Counted from the stretch's first letter, positions 13,818 to 22,262 are shown. The stretch: DNA of 24,341 nt from Candidatus Gastranaerophilales bacterium (GCA_910588555.1 CAJUPC010000029.1:1-24341), one strand, 5' to 3'. Notes: generated by a model from the sequence alone, not told the origin. Translations and numbers: made by a program.

Positions 13818-15077
13818 TTATCTTGCAACAGCTGCGTCATCTAACAAGATAACATAGATATCTTCACCAGCTTTAGCATGATATTTAAGTCCCGGAGTAA
13901 CAAGACCTGTAATCAAACCAACAGCTGCACCTACAGGAGCACCGATAGCAATACCTGTTCCAATTTTTTGAGGATCAGGAATAAATGCTAAACCAACACC
14001 TGCACCGATACCTACAGCTGCACCTGAAGCTGTGTAAGCAGCTAATTTACCTGCAGTCATCCAAGGACCTTCTTTTAAAGAATAATCTTTAGAGAACGGT
14101 TTAGCGTTGAATGCCATTTGGCGTCCGTCAGGTAAAACGATTTTGCATAATTGAGGATAAACTCTTGCATTTTTGTTAAACCATTTTTCGTTTTTAATTT
14201 CATTGATTTTAGCAATAAATTTAGAACCGGCAGGGATAACAAGAGTACCTTCTTTTGTATAGATATTTTCTTCAGCTACAAAAGTAACGATGTCACCTGC
14301 TTGATGCTCTTCTGATTTGAATTTATCTTCAAAAGATACAACTAACACGTTGCCTTCAGCAATAACGCTTTGAACATTATTTACTTTAACTTCATTGTTA
14401 GGAGCTTTTTTTGTAACAGCTAAGTGTTCAACTGTAGTAGCACCAATGTATTGAGATTTAACAAGGTTTAATTTTTCTTTTAATCTTGCTAAAAGAACAG
14501 CAGCTTCTGCTCTAGACAAATTGTCATTCGGTCTTAATTCTCTTGAATCAGGATAGTTTACGTAAATACCATAATTGATAGTTTTAGCATAAACATTAGT
14601 TGCCCATGCAGGAATTGCAGAAGCATCTTTAAATTGATTTAAAATAGATTTATCAGCATTCATATCTTTAGTAATATGGCTGATAACTGATTGAGCTTCA
14701 GATCTCAATACAACTCTGTTCGGCTGGAAAGTTCCATCAGGATAACCGTAAACCAAACCTAATTGCTGTGAACGTAAGATATTATCATAGTTAGGGTTAG
14801 CTTTAGTTACATCTGAAAACTTGTTAGCAATGTTTACGTTAAGATTTTCGTTAGATAAAACTTTTAATAAAGCATTTACAAATTCAACTCTTGTCATGTT
14901 ACCTTCGGGGTTGAAACGATTGCCTGACAATGTCATAATGTCATCGTTTACAACAAGGTTAATTTCTTTTGCAGCCCAGTAATTTTGGCTGACGTCAGCG
15001 ATAGAAGCCGCTAACACCGGAATAGCATTTAATGCTAATAAGCATAAAGCCATTACTCCTGAAATAATTTTCTTCAT
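13818..15077 (-). CDS. SLH-domain surface protein with C-terminal glycine-zipper segment
   Basis: The 419-residue protein has a Sec signal peptide (residues 1-24, ending VLAA). Three S-layer homology repeats lie at about 26-74, 87-138 and 150-200, with the family cores NPEGNMTRVEF, QPNRVVLRSEA and RPNDNLSRAEA. SLH repeats tether proteins to cell-wall polymers. In cyanobacteria-like envelopes they link outer membrane proteins to peptidoglycan. Residues ~230-330 look beta-rich (IPAGSKFIAKI, IVLPDGRQMAF). At 349-396 a Gly/Ala-rich pair of hydrophobic segments follows, split by FIPDPQ, suggesting a membrane hairpin. The frame extends 12 codons upstream, but ATG 15077 has GAGGAA six bases ahead, and the promoter would start transcription at about 15112, right at the longer start. 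Envelope anchoring is likely; the exact partner is unknown. Confidence 0.88.
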   Translation of the reverse strand: MKKIISGVMALCLLALNAIPVLAASIADVSQNYWAAKEINLVVNDDIMTLSGNRFNPEGNMTRVEFVNALLKVLSNENLNVNIANKFSDVTKANPNYDNILRSQQLGLVYGYPDGTFQPNRVVLRSEAQSVISHITKDMNADKSILNQFKDASAIPAWATNVYAKTINYGIYVNYPDSRELRPNDNLSRAEAAVLLARLKEKLNLVKSQYIGATTVEHLAVTKKAPNNEVKVNNVQSVIAEGNVLVVSFEDKFKSEEHQAGDIVTFVAEENIYTKEGTLVIPAGSKFIAKINEIKNEKWFNKNARVYPQLCKIVLPDGRQMAFNAKPFSKDYSLKEGPWMTAGKLAAYTASGAAVGIGAGVGLAFIPDPQKIGTGIAIGAPVGAAVGLITGLVTPGLKYHAKAGEDIYVILLDDAAVAR

Positions 15078-15118
15078 TTTTACTTCCTCATATTTACCAG
15101 TAAACTTTTTCATGTAAA

Positions 15119-15147
15119 ATTATACTGTAGATATATTTTTTTGTAAA
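15119..15147 (-). promoter_or_regulatory. Strong promoter for the SLH gene
   Basis: On the minus strand TTTACA (15147-15142), a 17-base spacer and a perfect TATAAT (15124-15119) give the clearest promoter in the window. The predicted transcription start (~15112) supports the downstream start codon at 15077. A separate TATAAT at 15157-15162 on the plus strand is a possible -10 for the pyruvate kinase gene, with a weak -35. Confidence 0.75.
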
Positions 15148-15194
15148 TATCTGAATTATAATGTTAATTATTATTTACCCGTGAAAGGAATATT

Positions 15195-16634
15195 ATGATT
15201 GATTACACAATGACCAAAATAGTTGCAACTCTAGGACCGGCAACTTCAACCAAAGAAAAAATCAGAGAGCTTTTTAAAGCAGGCGTAACAATGTTCAGAT
15301 TAAATTCATCGCATGAAGCTGTTGACGTTCATCAAAGAAATTTAAACTGGATAAGAGAAATCGAACAGGAAGAAAATGCATTAATACCTGTATTATTAGA
15401 CTTACAAGGACCGAAAATCAGAATAGGCAATTTGCCCCAAACAATGGAGATAAAAAAAGGACAAGTTTTAAAATTCCGCCACCAATGTGAAATCACAGGC
15501 GATATTTTACCTGTTGACTATAAAGGCATGGCACAGGACGTAATGCCCGGTGAAATGATTATGATTGATGACGGTAAACTTCAACTTGAAGTTCAAAAAG
15601 TTGAAGACGATGTTATTTATGCAAAAGTTCTGACAGACGGTGTTTTAAAGCAAAGAAAAGGTATAAATATTCCTGGCTCTCAAGGCAGCTTGGATGTTTT
15701 GACCGCACGCGATTTAACATTTGTTGAGTTTGCGGCTAAAAATGATATTGATTACCTCGGTCTTTCTTTTGTCAGAGAAGCTTCCGACGTTATAAAGCTA
15801 AGAGAAATTTTAGAAAGTCATGGAAACACAACCGCGAAAATCATTTCAAAAATCGAAAAGCCGCAGGCTGTTGAAAATCTTGATGAAATTATTAATGTTT
15901 CCGACGGCATAATGGTTGCAAGAGGCGATTTGGGTATTGAAATTTCAACAGAAAAAGTTCCAATTGTACAAAAAACAATTATAAGAAAAGCAAATACCAA
16001 AAAGAAAGTTGTAATTGTTGCAACACAAATGCTTGAAAGCATGATTGAAAATCCTATTCCGACACGCGCGGAAACCTCCGACGTTGCAAATGCAATTCTT
16101 GACGGCACAGACGCAATTATGTTATCCGGAGAAACTGCCGCAGGTGCATACCCTGTTGAAGCCGTTGCAATGATGAAAAAAATTGCCGACACTGTTGAAG
16201 AATCACAATTTATGAGAAAAAATAAATTCCCGAGAAAAATGATTGAGGAAGAAAAAGACTCTCAGGCTATGGCCATTGCAATGTCTATCGCTGATATGGC
16301 AAGAAAAATGAAAGTTAAAGCAACTGTTGCGCTTACAGGAAGCGGATTTACAGCAGCAATGCTTTCTGAAGGGAAATTGAGCATTCCTATTTTTGCATGC
16401 TGTCCCGAAAAACATATCTGCCGCTCAATTAAATTATACAGAGGCGTTTATCCGATTAAACTTGACTTTGACGGTTCTATTGATAAAAAATCACTCGCAA
16501 AAATTGATGAATTTTTAATCAAAAAATTAAATTTTGCAGTAGGAGATTATGTCGTAATAACAGGTTCTGTTCCTGAACTTTTAATTGGCGGAACCAACTT
16601 TATCAAAATCCACCAAATAAAAAATCCCGTTTAA
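15195..16634 (+). CDS. pyk: Pyruvate kinase
   Basis: The full-length 479-residue enzyme converts phosphoenolpyruvate and ADP to pyruvate and ATP, the last step of glycolysis. Visible landmarks are KIVATLGPAT at 8-17, FRLNSSH at 34-40, LDLQGPKIR at 68-76, the catalytic-lysine region SKIEKPQ, MVARGDLGIE, and the signature block ATQMLESMIENPIPTRAETSDVANAILDGTDAIML. The C-terminal domain binds effectors in this family. In the QGPKIR motif Lys74 occupies the position of rabbit Glu117. In characterised enzymes that substitution goes with independence from potassium, so this one is probably K+-independent. AAAGGAA precedes ATG 15195. The last codons and stop are part of the terminator hairpin. No neighbouring glycolytic gene is present. 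Confidence 0.97.
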   Translation: MIDYTMTKIVATLGPATSTKEKIRELFKAGVTMFRLNSSHEAVDVHQRNLNWIREIEQEENALIPVLLDLQGPKIRIGNLPQTMEIKKGQVLKFRHQCEITGDILPVDYKGMAQDVMPGEMIMIDDGKLQLEVQKVEDDVIYAKVLTDGVLKQRKGINIPGSQGSLDVLTARDLTFVEFAAKNDIDYLGLSFVREASDVIKLREILESHGNTTAKIISKIEKPQAVENLDEIINVSDGIMVARGDLGIEISTEKVPIVQKTIIRKANTKKKVVIVATQMLESMIENPIPTRAETSDVANAILDGTDAIMLSGETAAGAYPVEAVAMMKKIADTVEESQFMRKNKFPRKMIEEEKDSQAMAIAMSIADMARKMKVKATVALTGSGFTAAMLSEGKLSIPIFACCPEKHICRSIKLYRGVYPIKLDFDGSIDKKSLAKIDEFLIKKLNFAVGDYVVITGSVPELLIGGTNFIKIHQIKNPV

Positions 16635-16647
16635 AACGGGATTTTTT
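16619..16647. terminator. Bidirectional terminator overlapping the pyk stop codon
   Basis: A perfect 14-bp inverted repeat, AAAAAATCCCGTTT / AAACGGGATTTTTT, contains the last codons and the TAA of pyk and ends two bases before the stop codon of the convergent hydrolase gene. It therefore closes both transcription units. Confidence 0.9.
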
Positions 16648-16648
16648 A

Positions 16649-17188
16649 TTATTTTATTAATGATTGAACCTCTTTAAATTTAGGATTTTTTGCACCTTTA
16701 AGCCACTCAAACAGGGCAATCTCAACACATGAGATTTTAACACCATTTGAACGCATTGCTTCAATACCTTCTTTAAATTCATATTTATTCCGACTTGCAC
16801 ACGCATCTTTTATGACATATACCTCAAATCCTTCTTCTACGAGTGCACTTGCTGTTTGATAAACGCAAATATGCGTTTCTATACCAAAGAGAACTATTTG
16901 TTTTTTACCGTAAGATTTAATTTTTTCAAGCATGCCGTCTTCCAATAAAGCATTAAAGTATGTTTTTTCAACAATTTCACTGTTTTCAGGCAAAACATTC
17001 TTTAGTTCTAAAACTGTATTTCCCAAACCTTTAGGATATTGTTCGGTTAATAAAACAGGAATATTCAGTAAATTCGCGGCACTTGCAACTTTAACAGCAT
17101 TTTGTACAATTATATTTTTGTTTAAAGCTGCGACAAGTTTGTCTTGAATATCAATTATCAAAACTAATGTATTTTCAGCATTTAGCAT
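16649..17188 (-). CDS. Isochorismatase-family cysteine hydrolase
   Basis: The 179-residue protein fits the isochorismatase/nicotinamidase-like fold. The catalytic triad is visible as Asp13 in IIDIQDK, Lys75 in EKTYFNA and Cys108 in GIETHICV. The GIETHICVYQTA block and short length resemble the YcaC/ISOC2 type rather than true isochorismatases of siderophore synthesis. The substrate is unknown, probably a small amide or ester. AGGAGG lies at ideal distance before ATG 17188. It is the last gene of the five-gene minus-strand operon, only eight bases after the degenerate receiver/GGDEF gene, and ends at the terminator shared with pyk. Confidence 0.88.
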   Translation of the reverse strand: MLNAENTLVLIIDIQDKLVAALNKNIIVQNAVKVASAANLLNIPVLLTEQYPKGLGNTVLELKNVLPENSEIVEKTYFNALLEDGMLEKIKSYGKKQIVLFGIETHICVYQTASALVEEGFEVYVIKDACASRNKYEFKEGIEAMRSNGVKISCVEIALFEWLKGAKNPKFKEVQSLIK

Positions 17189-17196
17189 AAAACCTC

Positions 17197-18411
17197 CTAT
17201 AATATAGATTTAAATGTCTTTATAAAATCCTCAACCCTTTTTACAAGTTCCTTTTGAGTAACTTTTGTTAAAGGAATTTGAATTTCGGTATTTTCGGGAC
17301 TGTCTAAACCCTCATGGGTAATTGAAATAACAATCTTCGTAAATCCGGGATAAATAATACGCAACGTACTGTCATGCTTGTTATTTTTCAAACGAAAAAG
17401 GCATTGCTCAGAATTTACACACTGAATAATTTCCGTATTAAATAATTTTTCTTCCCAGGCATTTTGCAAACTGTAAAACACCGGAGTTATGACTTTTTCA
17501 AGTTTTTTACTAAACATTTGTCTAAAAATTTTGTAATTTTTTTGTTTTGGATTTTCGACATCAAGCCATTCGTCTAAAGTTGCTTCTTTATCATCCTGAA
17601 CAACAGCAAATTCTGCGCCTGTTGCAGCTGCACCTGCAAGAGCTTGCAAAGTTTCCTGCTCAACTTTATCAAAAGAATTTTCACAAATATTTGAAATACC
17701 TGCACAAATTTCAAAATCACTGCCGTAATTTTCTTTAATTTTATTTAATACAACAATTGCACCGTTAATATCCGTCTTTTTAAGCAGAATATAAAAACAA
17801 GCGCCCCTTCCTAAAGCAACAGCGTCATCAACTCTAATCGAAGCTTTAATTGCAGAAGCCGTTTTCTCGGTAGAAAATTTAGGCTTAAAATTATTTGATG
17901 TAGAAACAGCCATAAATAAATCATCATCAGAAACGATATTTTCAAACAATTGTTTAGCGTATTTATAATTATAAAATCCGGTTAATTCATCAACAACATT
18001 AAGCTGCTCCAATACCTTAACATTTCGATTTGCAGTCAATTTTACAGAGTTATGTTTAATGTTATTTACAACTCTTGTTACAAGTTCAAAATCATCTGCT
18101 GTACAAAGAGCAAAATCATCAATGCCGCAGTCATAAGCCGATAAAATCATTTCTGAATTATATGATGAGGCAAGAAGAATTATACATAAATTTTTATTTA
18201 CCCTTAATTCTTTTATCAAATTAATTGTCAGTTGTTTTGACAAACCTTCATGAACAAGCACAATTTGCGAATTATTGAGCTCTGTACAAGTTTTAACTTC
18301 ACTGTATGCACATACTGAAACTTTATCATCATCTCTTAAAAAAAGAAGTTTTGCGGCAAGCGAATGTGCGAAATTTTTATCTTCCGAAATCAATAATATA
18401 TTACAGCCCAT
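17197..18411 (-). CDS. Degenerate receiver-GGDEF-like protein (probable pseudoenzyme)
   Basis: The 404-residue protein begins like a response-regulator receiver: ILLISEDKNF with the acidic pair E10/D11, IILLASS near 78-83, and SAYDCGIDDF at 91-100. The strand that should end in the phosphorylated Asp reads IVLVHEGL, with His54 and no Asp, and the conserved Lys is absent. From ~138 it continues DELTGFYNYKYAKQLF, the usual start of a GGDEF domain, and CAGIS near 236-240. The active-site loop at 201-205 is GRGAC instead of GGDEF. Neither phosphorylation nor cyclic-di-GMP synthesis is expected. The remaining ~120 residues have no recognised domain. The gene starts three bases after ftsX and is followed eight bases later by the hydrolase. 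A structural or scaffolding role tied to FtsEX is possible but inferred. Confidence 0.7.
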   Translation of the reverse strand: MGCNILLISEDKNFAHSLAAKLLFLRDDDKVSVCAYSEVKTCTELNNSQIVLVHEGLSKQLTINLIKELRVNKNLCIILLASSYNSEMILSAYDCGIDDFALCTADDFELVTRVVNNIKHNSVKLTANRNVKVLEQLNVVDELTGFYNYKYAKQLFENIVSDDDLFMAVSTSNNFKPKFSTEKTASAIKASIRVDDAVALGRGACFYILLKKTDINGAIVVLNKIKENYGSDFEICAGISNICENSFDKVEQETLQALAGAAATGAEFAVVQDDKEATLDEWLDVENPKQKNYKIFRQMFSKKLEKVITPVFYSLQNAWEEKLFNTEIIQCVNSEQCLFRLKNNKHDSTLRIIYPGFTKIVISITHEGLDSPENTEIQIPLTKVTQKELVKRVEDFIKTFKSIL

Positions 18412-18414
18412 GCC

Positions 18415-19323
18415 TTACACCTGCAAATGTTTCTTAATACACAGAAAGCTTCCACCAGCTCCGAATAACACTGCCATTGCAAACATAACAGCTATAACCA
18501 AATTCTGAGCATAAACAGGAGTCGGTACCATAAAGAACTGATGCATATGTGTCAATCCGCTTTGAACAAAGTTCAACGGCAGCAATGCAATAATAGCACC
18601 CGAAAATCCATAAAATGCACCCTGCATAATAAGCGGAAATCTTATGTACCAATTTGAAACACCCATTAATCTCATAATTTCAATTTCGTCTTTTCTTGAC
18701 TGAATTACAAGCTGAATAGTGTTATTAATAATCGTAATTGTCAAAATAGCCATAATAATTACAACAAACACGGTTATTGTATTAACAATATGATTTAAAA
18801 CTTCTATTTTCTTTGCCAAATCTTGAGCATAACTCATATCTTCAACAGAACTCAGTTGTTTAACATCTTTAAACACAAGTTCAATATTTTCTGGTTTATC
18901 AACCTTGACATGAAGAGTATCCGGAAGCGGATTATCCATATCAGGCAAATCCATTTCGCGCTTTAAATTTGTCCAAGAAGCAGCTTTTGGAATAACTGTA
19001 ACATTTTCAACATGCTCAAATTCTTTAATTCTTTTCTTTGCTGCATTAGCATCGGAATTTTCTTTAAGGTAAACAGAAATTTCCAATACATTACCTAATT
19101 CATGCGCAAAAGAAGAAATTGACAAAGCAGAGCGGAAGAACGAAGCAAATATCGTAAGAATTGCCGCCATAGTAGTAATAATTACAAGGTTTACAATCCC
19201 TGTTCTGTGGATATCCAAAATCGTTTCTTTTGTTAAACGATAAAGAATTCTAAGCTCACATAGCCAATCTTTCGGAATGTGTTTTTTTACATGTTTTTTT
19301 ATTCTTGTTTTTGAACTATTCAT
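18415..19323 (-). CDS. ftsX: Cell division ABC transporter permease FtsX
   Basis: At 302 residues with the FtsX architecture, it has a basic cytoplasmic N-terminus and a first membrane helix at ~43-66. A periplasmic/extracellular domain follows at ~70-170 (EISVYLKENSDANAAKKRIKEFEHVENV). Three further helices lie at ~176-205, 232-256 and 273-296. The cytoplasmic stretch QSRKDEIEIMRLMGVSNWYIR between helices is the typical FtsX coupling motif. FtsX with FtsE regulates peptidoglycan hydrolases at the division site. The start overlaps the last eight bases of ftsE, as is common for this pair. The extracytoplasmic hydrolase or adaptor partner is not in the window. Confidence 0.95.
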   Translation of the reverse strand: MNSSKTRIKKHVKKHIPKDWLCELRILYRLTKETILDIHRTGIVNLVIITTMAAILTIFASFFRSALSISSFAHELGNVLEISVYLKENSDANAAKKRIKEFEHVENVTVIPKAASWTNLKREMDLPDMDNPLPDTLHVKVDKPENIELVFKDVKQLSSVEDMSYAQDLAKKIEVLNHIVNTITVFVVIIMAILTITIINNTIQLVIQSRKDEIEIMRLMGVSNWYIRFPLIMQGAFYGFSGAIIALLPLNFVQSGLTHMHQFFMVPTPVYAQNLVIAVMFAMAVLFGAGGSFLCIKKHLQV

Positions 19324-19993
19324 ACGTACCTGCTTGTATATCCCTTACAACTTCACCTTTATCAAGAGTAATAACTCTTTTTCTAAAATAATCCACCATC
19401 GCATTATCGTGGGTAGAAACAATTACCGTAATTCCGCGCTGGTTAATCTGGTCCAAAATCTGCATGATTTCCATAGAGTTTTTAGGGTCCAAATTACCTG
19501 TAGGTTCATCAGCAATCAATAACGGCGGACCGTTTACGATTGCACGCGCGATACCTACTCTCTGCTGTTCACCGCCTGATAATTCAGAAGGAAAAGCATT
19601 CATTTTTTCATACAAACCGACAATTTTCAATGCGCCCGAAACTCTTGCATTAATCTCTCTTGAGCTAATACCGAGTGTTCTGATAACATAAGCAACATTA
19701 TCAAATACAGTTTGATTTTGAAGAAGTTTGTAATCCTGGAAAACAATTCCCATACATCTTCTCAAATTCGGCACTTTATCATTGGAAAGATTTGCAATAT
19801 TAATTCCGCCGATTGTAACCGTACCGCTTGACGGTCTTTCTTCGTTATACAAAAGTTTCATTAGTGTAGATTTGCCTGCACCTGACGCACCGACAATGAA
19901 CACAAATTCGCCTGACAAAATATCTAAATTAATATTTTTCAAAGCATAATTATCGTTTTTGTATTTTTTTGTAACTGATCTGAATTGAATCAT
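19316..19993 (-). CDS. ftsE: Cell division ATP-binding protein FtsE
   Basis: The 225-residue ABC ATPase has Walker A GASGAGKS at 35-42, Q-loop VFQDYKLL near 84-91, signature LSGGEQQR at 138-145, Walker B LLIADE at 158-163 and H-loop His194 in STHD. The FQDYKLL and TVFDNVAY segments are characteristic of FtsE rather than generic exporters. It powers FtsX in the inner membrane. AAGGAAG precedes ATG 19993. The transketolase-subunit gene ends 14 bases upstream, so both are likely on one mRNA. Confidence 0.96.
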   Translation of the reverse strand: MIQFRSVTKKYKNDNYALKNINLDILSGEFVFIVGASGAGKSTLMKLLYNEERPSSGTVTIGGINIANLSNDKVPNLRRCMGIVFQDYKLLQNQTVFDNVAYVIRTLGISSREINARVSGALKIVGLYEKMNAFPSELSGGEQQRVGIARAIVNGPPLLIADEPTGNLDPKNSMEIMQILDQINQRGITVIVSTHDNAMVDYFRKRVITLDKGEVVRDIQAGTYE

Positions 19994-20007
19994 AAAACTT
20001 CCTTATT

Positions 20008-20970
20008 CTATTTAACAAGACGATATTTATCTATATATCGTTTGATACTTTCAATTAATTTTTTAGAGCTTAATCCGTAATAATCAAGCAGAAAATCCCA
20101 TTTTCCGCTCTGTCCGAAATTGTCATTAACACCTATTCTGTGAACAGGGACAGGATAATATTCTGCAAGCAGTTCACAAACTGCACTACCCAATCCACCC
20201 GTAATAGAGTGGTTTTCAACAACCATAACAAATTTTGTTTTTCTTACACAGTCAATAATAGTTGCACCGTCAAGAGGTTTTACAACGGGAACGTGAATTA
20301 TCTGAACAGAATAACCTTGAGTTTTCAGGGTTTCAGCAGCTTCAATAACCTCTGCAAGTGTTTCTCCGTTTGTTATTACGGTAACATCTGTACCGTCTTC
20401 CAAAACTTTAGCTTTACAGAAATCAAATTCGTATGAGTCGTCAAAAATATCACAAACATTGGTTCTCGGAATTCTTATATACATAGGACCGTAATTTTCT
20501 GCAGCAAATTTAATTACCTGTTCACACTCCCTGCAATCTGCAGGAACAATAACAGACATGTTTGGAATAACTCTCATTAAAGATATATCTTCCAAAGCCT
20601 GATGGCTTGCGCCGTCTTCACCCACAGTAACCCCGCCGTGTGTACCTACAACTTTAACATTAAATTCAGGATAACAAACAGAATTTCTAATCTGGTCGAA
20701 AGTTCTTCCCGTTGCAAACATAGCAAATGTCGAAGCAAACGGGATTTTACCGACAGAAGCAAGCCCTGCTGCAGTTGCAATCATATCCTGCTCTGCAATA
20801 CCTGTGTTAAAAAATCTGTCGGGAAACTCTTTTGCAAAAAGCTGAGTCTGCGTAGAGCATGACAAATCTGCATCAAGAACAACAATATTAGGGTTAGTTT
20901 TACCCAATTCTGCCAGTGTATTGCCGAAAACATTTCTGATAGATTTTCTATTCTCTTTATCAATAATCAT
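20008..20970 (-). CDS. Transketolase C-terminal subunit (split transketolase)
   Basis: At 320 residues this is the pyrimidine-binding plus C-terminal half of transketolase as found in split (two-gene) enzymes. Landmarks are DADLSCST at 33-40 and NTGIAEQDMIATAAGLA at 55-71, where Glu60 is the cofactor-activating acid. THGGVTVGEDGASHQALEDI follows at about 109-128. The NITGG-type segment ENHSITGGLGSA lies in the C-terminal domain. Such a subunit needs a partner carrying the thiamine-diphosphate phosphate-binding half, normally encoded next door. None is adjacent here: upstream lies a divergent HEAT protein gene and downstream ftsE. Transketolase links glycolysis and the pentose phosphate pathway. 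Related DXS-like or sugar-specific activity is less likely. It is the first gene of the ftsEX operon, with an extended -10 promoter upstream. Confidence 0.88.
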   Translation of the reverse strand: MIIDKENRKSIRNVFGNTLAELGKTNPNIVVLDADLSCSTQTQLFAKEFPDRFFNTGIAEQDMIATAAGLASVGKIPFASTFAMFATGRTFDQIRNSVCYPEFNVKVVGTHGGVTVGEDGASHQALEDISLMRVIPNMSVIVPADCRECEQVIKFAAENYGPMYIRIPRTNVCDIFDDSYEFDFCKAKVLEDGTDVTVITNGETLAEVIEAAETLKTQGYSVQIIHVPVVKPLDGATIIDCVRKTKFVMVVENHSITGGLGSAVCELLAEYYPVPVHRIGVNDNFGQSGKWDFLLDYYGLSSKKLIESIKRYIDKYRLVK

Positions 20971-21005
20971 AAATATATTATCCCGTGAAATACTGTACCA
21001 ACATT

Positions 21006-21062
21006 ATTATAGCATAAACAAAATTTAATCAAAATTGTTAAGAAAACCTGCTTATTTGTTAA
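21006..21062 (-). promoter_or_regulatory. Promoter and TTAACAA boxes of the tkt-ftsEX operon
   Basis: On the minus strand TGC-TATAAT (21014-21006) is a perfect extended -10. Two TTAACAA boxes lie upstream at 21041-21035 and 21062-21056, 21 bases apart, about two helical turns. The leader is about 35 bases and the ribosome-binding site before ATG 20970 is weak. Confidence 0.6.
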
Positions 21063-21102
21063 GATTTATTAAAATATTTTCTAATTTTAGCAATTTTATT
21101 TC

Positions 21103-21132
21103 TTGACGCGTATTTAAACAGTAGAATAAAAA
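21103..21132 (+). promoter_or_regulatory. Candidate promoter for the HEAT-repeat gene
   Basis: TTGACG (21103-21108), an 18-base spacer and TAAAAA (21127-21132) form a plausible promoter, with transcription starting near 21140. The gene's AAAGGAAG site follows. Confidence 0.45.
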
Positions 21133-21166
21133 TATGTCAGATATTTTATTGAAAGGAAGAAATTAA

Positions 21167-22234
21167 ATGATTCAAGCACCAAATTTAGTAAATCCTTACT
21201 TGCAACCCCAGGCTATGCCGTTACCGGCACCAAATTACAATGCAGTAAAGATTGATGTACACAATCCTTCAGTAAGTGCACCCGGAGTTGGTCAGGTTGC
21301 AATGAACGTACCGCAATACGCTCAACCTTCAGCACCTATTTACAATTATCCGCAAGGACAATTATATGATTACCCGCAAGCTCAAACTCAGCCTTACTAT
21401 ATGCCTCAACAGCCTGTAGTATGCCCTCCATGTCCTGCTTGCATACCGACTGCTCAAACAGTTCCTGCTGCACCTCAAGTAGTTGAACAAGCTGCGGCAC
21501 CTGTAGCACAGCAAGTGGTAAACCAACAAAATTTTAATGCACCGGAGCCGGTTGTGACTCAACCAGCAGAAGCTAAACCTGAACAAGCTCCTCAGGTTGA
21601 AGTAGTTCCGCCAGCTCCGATGGCTCCTCAAGTTGATTTAAACTCTTTTATAGCTAAATTAACAAACTCAGATTATGAAGTTCAGGCAAATGCAATGGAA
21701 GAAATTGCAAATATGGTAAAAGACGAACCCCAAAAAGCTACAGAATTACTTGATGAAAAAGTTGTTAATGCATTAAATACAATCATCAATGCTGATTCAA
21801 GCAAACTTGCAGGTCCGACTGCCGAACAAATTGCAGCAAGAGAAAAATTAATGAAAGGCGAACAGATTTCAGATAACGATAAAACTCTTGCAACAACAAT
21901 CACACCTATGGAACAAGCTGAAAGAAACAAAAGCTATGCAATGTTCACATCAGCAATTATGCAAAAATTATACGGTGACGAAGTAACTAAATTAACAGGT
22001 ACAACAGTTCCTCTTACTGAATTGCCGGGCGCAGTTACAATTGTTGAACAATTGAAAAACAACCCCAACCCGATGGTAAGAACATCTGCTATTGAAGCAC
22101 TAAGCTATATCCAGCAACCTGCTTATAAAAACGATTTGAACACAATTTTCACAATCGCTAAAAATGATCAGGACAAAAATGTTCAAGACGCAGCAAACGC
22201 AGCAATTGCAAAATTAGAACAGATTAAAGCTTAA
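21167..22234 (+). CDS. Pro/Gln-rich protein with C-terminal HEAT-like repeats
   Basis: The first ~155 of 355 residues are Pro/Gln/Ala/Tyr-rich and probably disordered. They include tyrosine-rich stretches (YNYPQGQLYDYP) and a CPPCPAC cluster at 86-92. Residues ~156-355 are helical with HEAT/ARM-type repeats, clearest at ~160-200 (LTNSDYEVQANAMEEIANMV) and ~297-350 (NNPNPMVRTSAIEALSYI, then DQDKNVQDAANAAIAKL). HEAT repeats mediate protein contacts. There is no signal peptide or membrane span, so the protein is likely cytoplasmic. The N-terminal YNAVKIDVHNPSV resembles short motifs I associate with anonymous Melainabacteria proteins. AAAGGAAG precedes ATG 21167 and a strong hairpin follows the stop. 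The function, presumably scaffolding, is inferred. Confidence 0.8.
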   Translation: MIQAPNLVNPYLQPQAMPLPAPNYNAVKIDVHNPSVSAPGVGQVAMNVPQYAQPSAPIYNYPQGQLYDYPQAQTQPYYMPQQPVVCPPCPACIPTAQTVPAAPQVVEQAAAPVAQQVVNQQNFNAPEPVVTQPAEAKPEQAPQVEVVPPAPMAPQVDLNSFIAKLTNSDYEVQANAMEEIANMVKDEPQKATELLDEKVVNALNTIINADSSKLAGPTAEQIAAREKLMKGEQISDNDKTLATTITPMEQAERNKSYAMFTSAIMQKLYGDEVTKLTGTTVPLTELPGAVTIVEQLKNNPNPMVRTSAIEALSYIQQPAYKNDLNTIFTIAKNDQDKNVQDAANAAIAKLEQIKA

Positions 22235-22262
22235 TCAAATAATTTCTTTCTTTAACTATATA

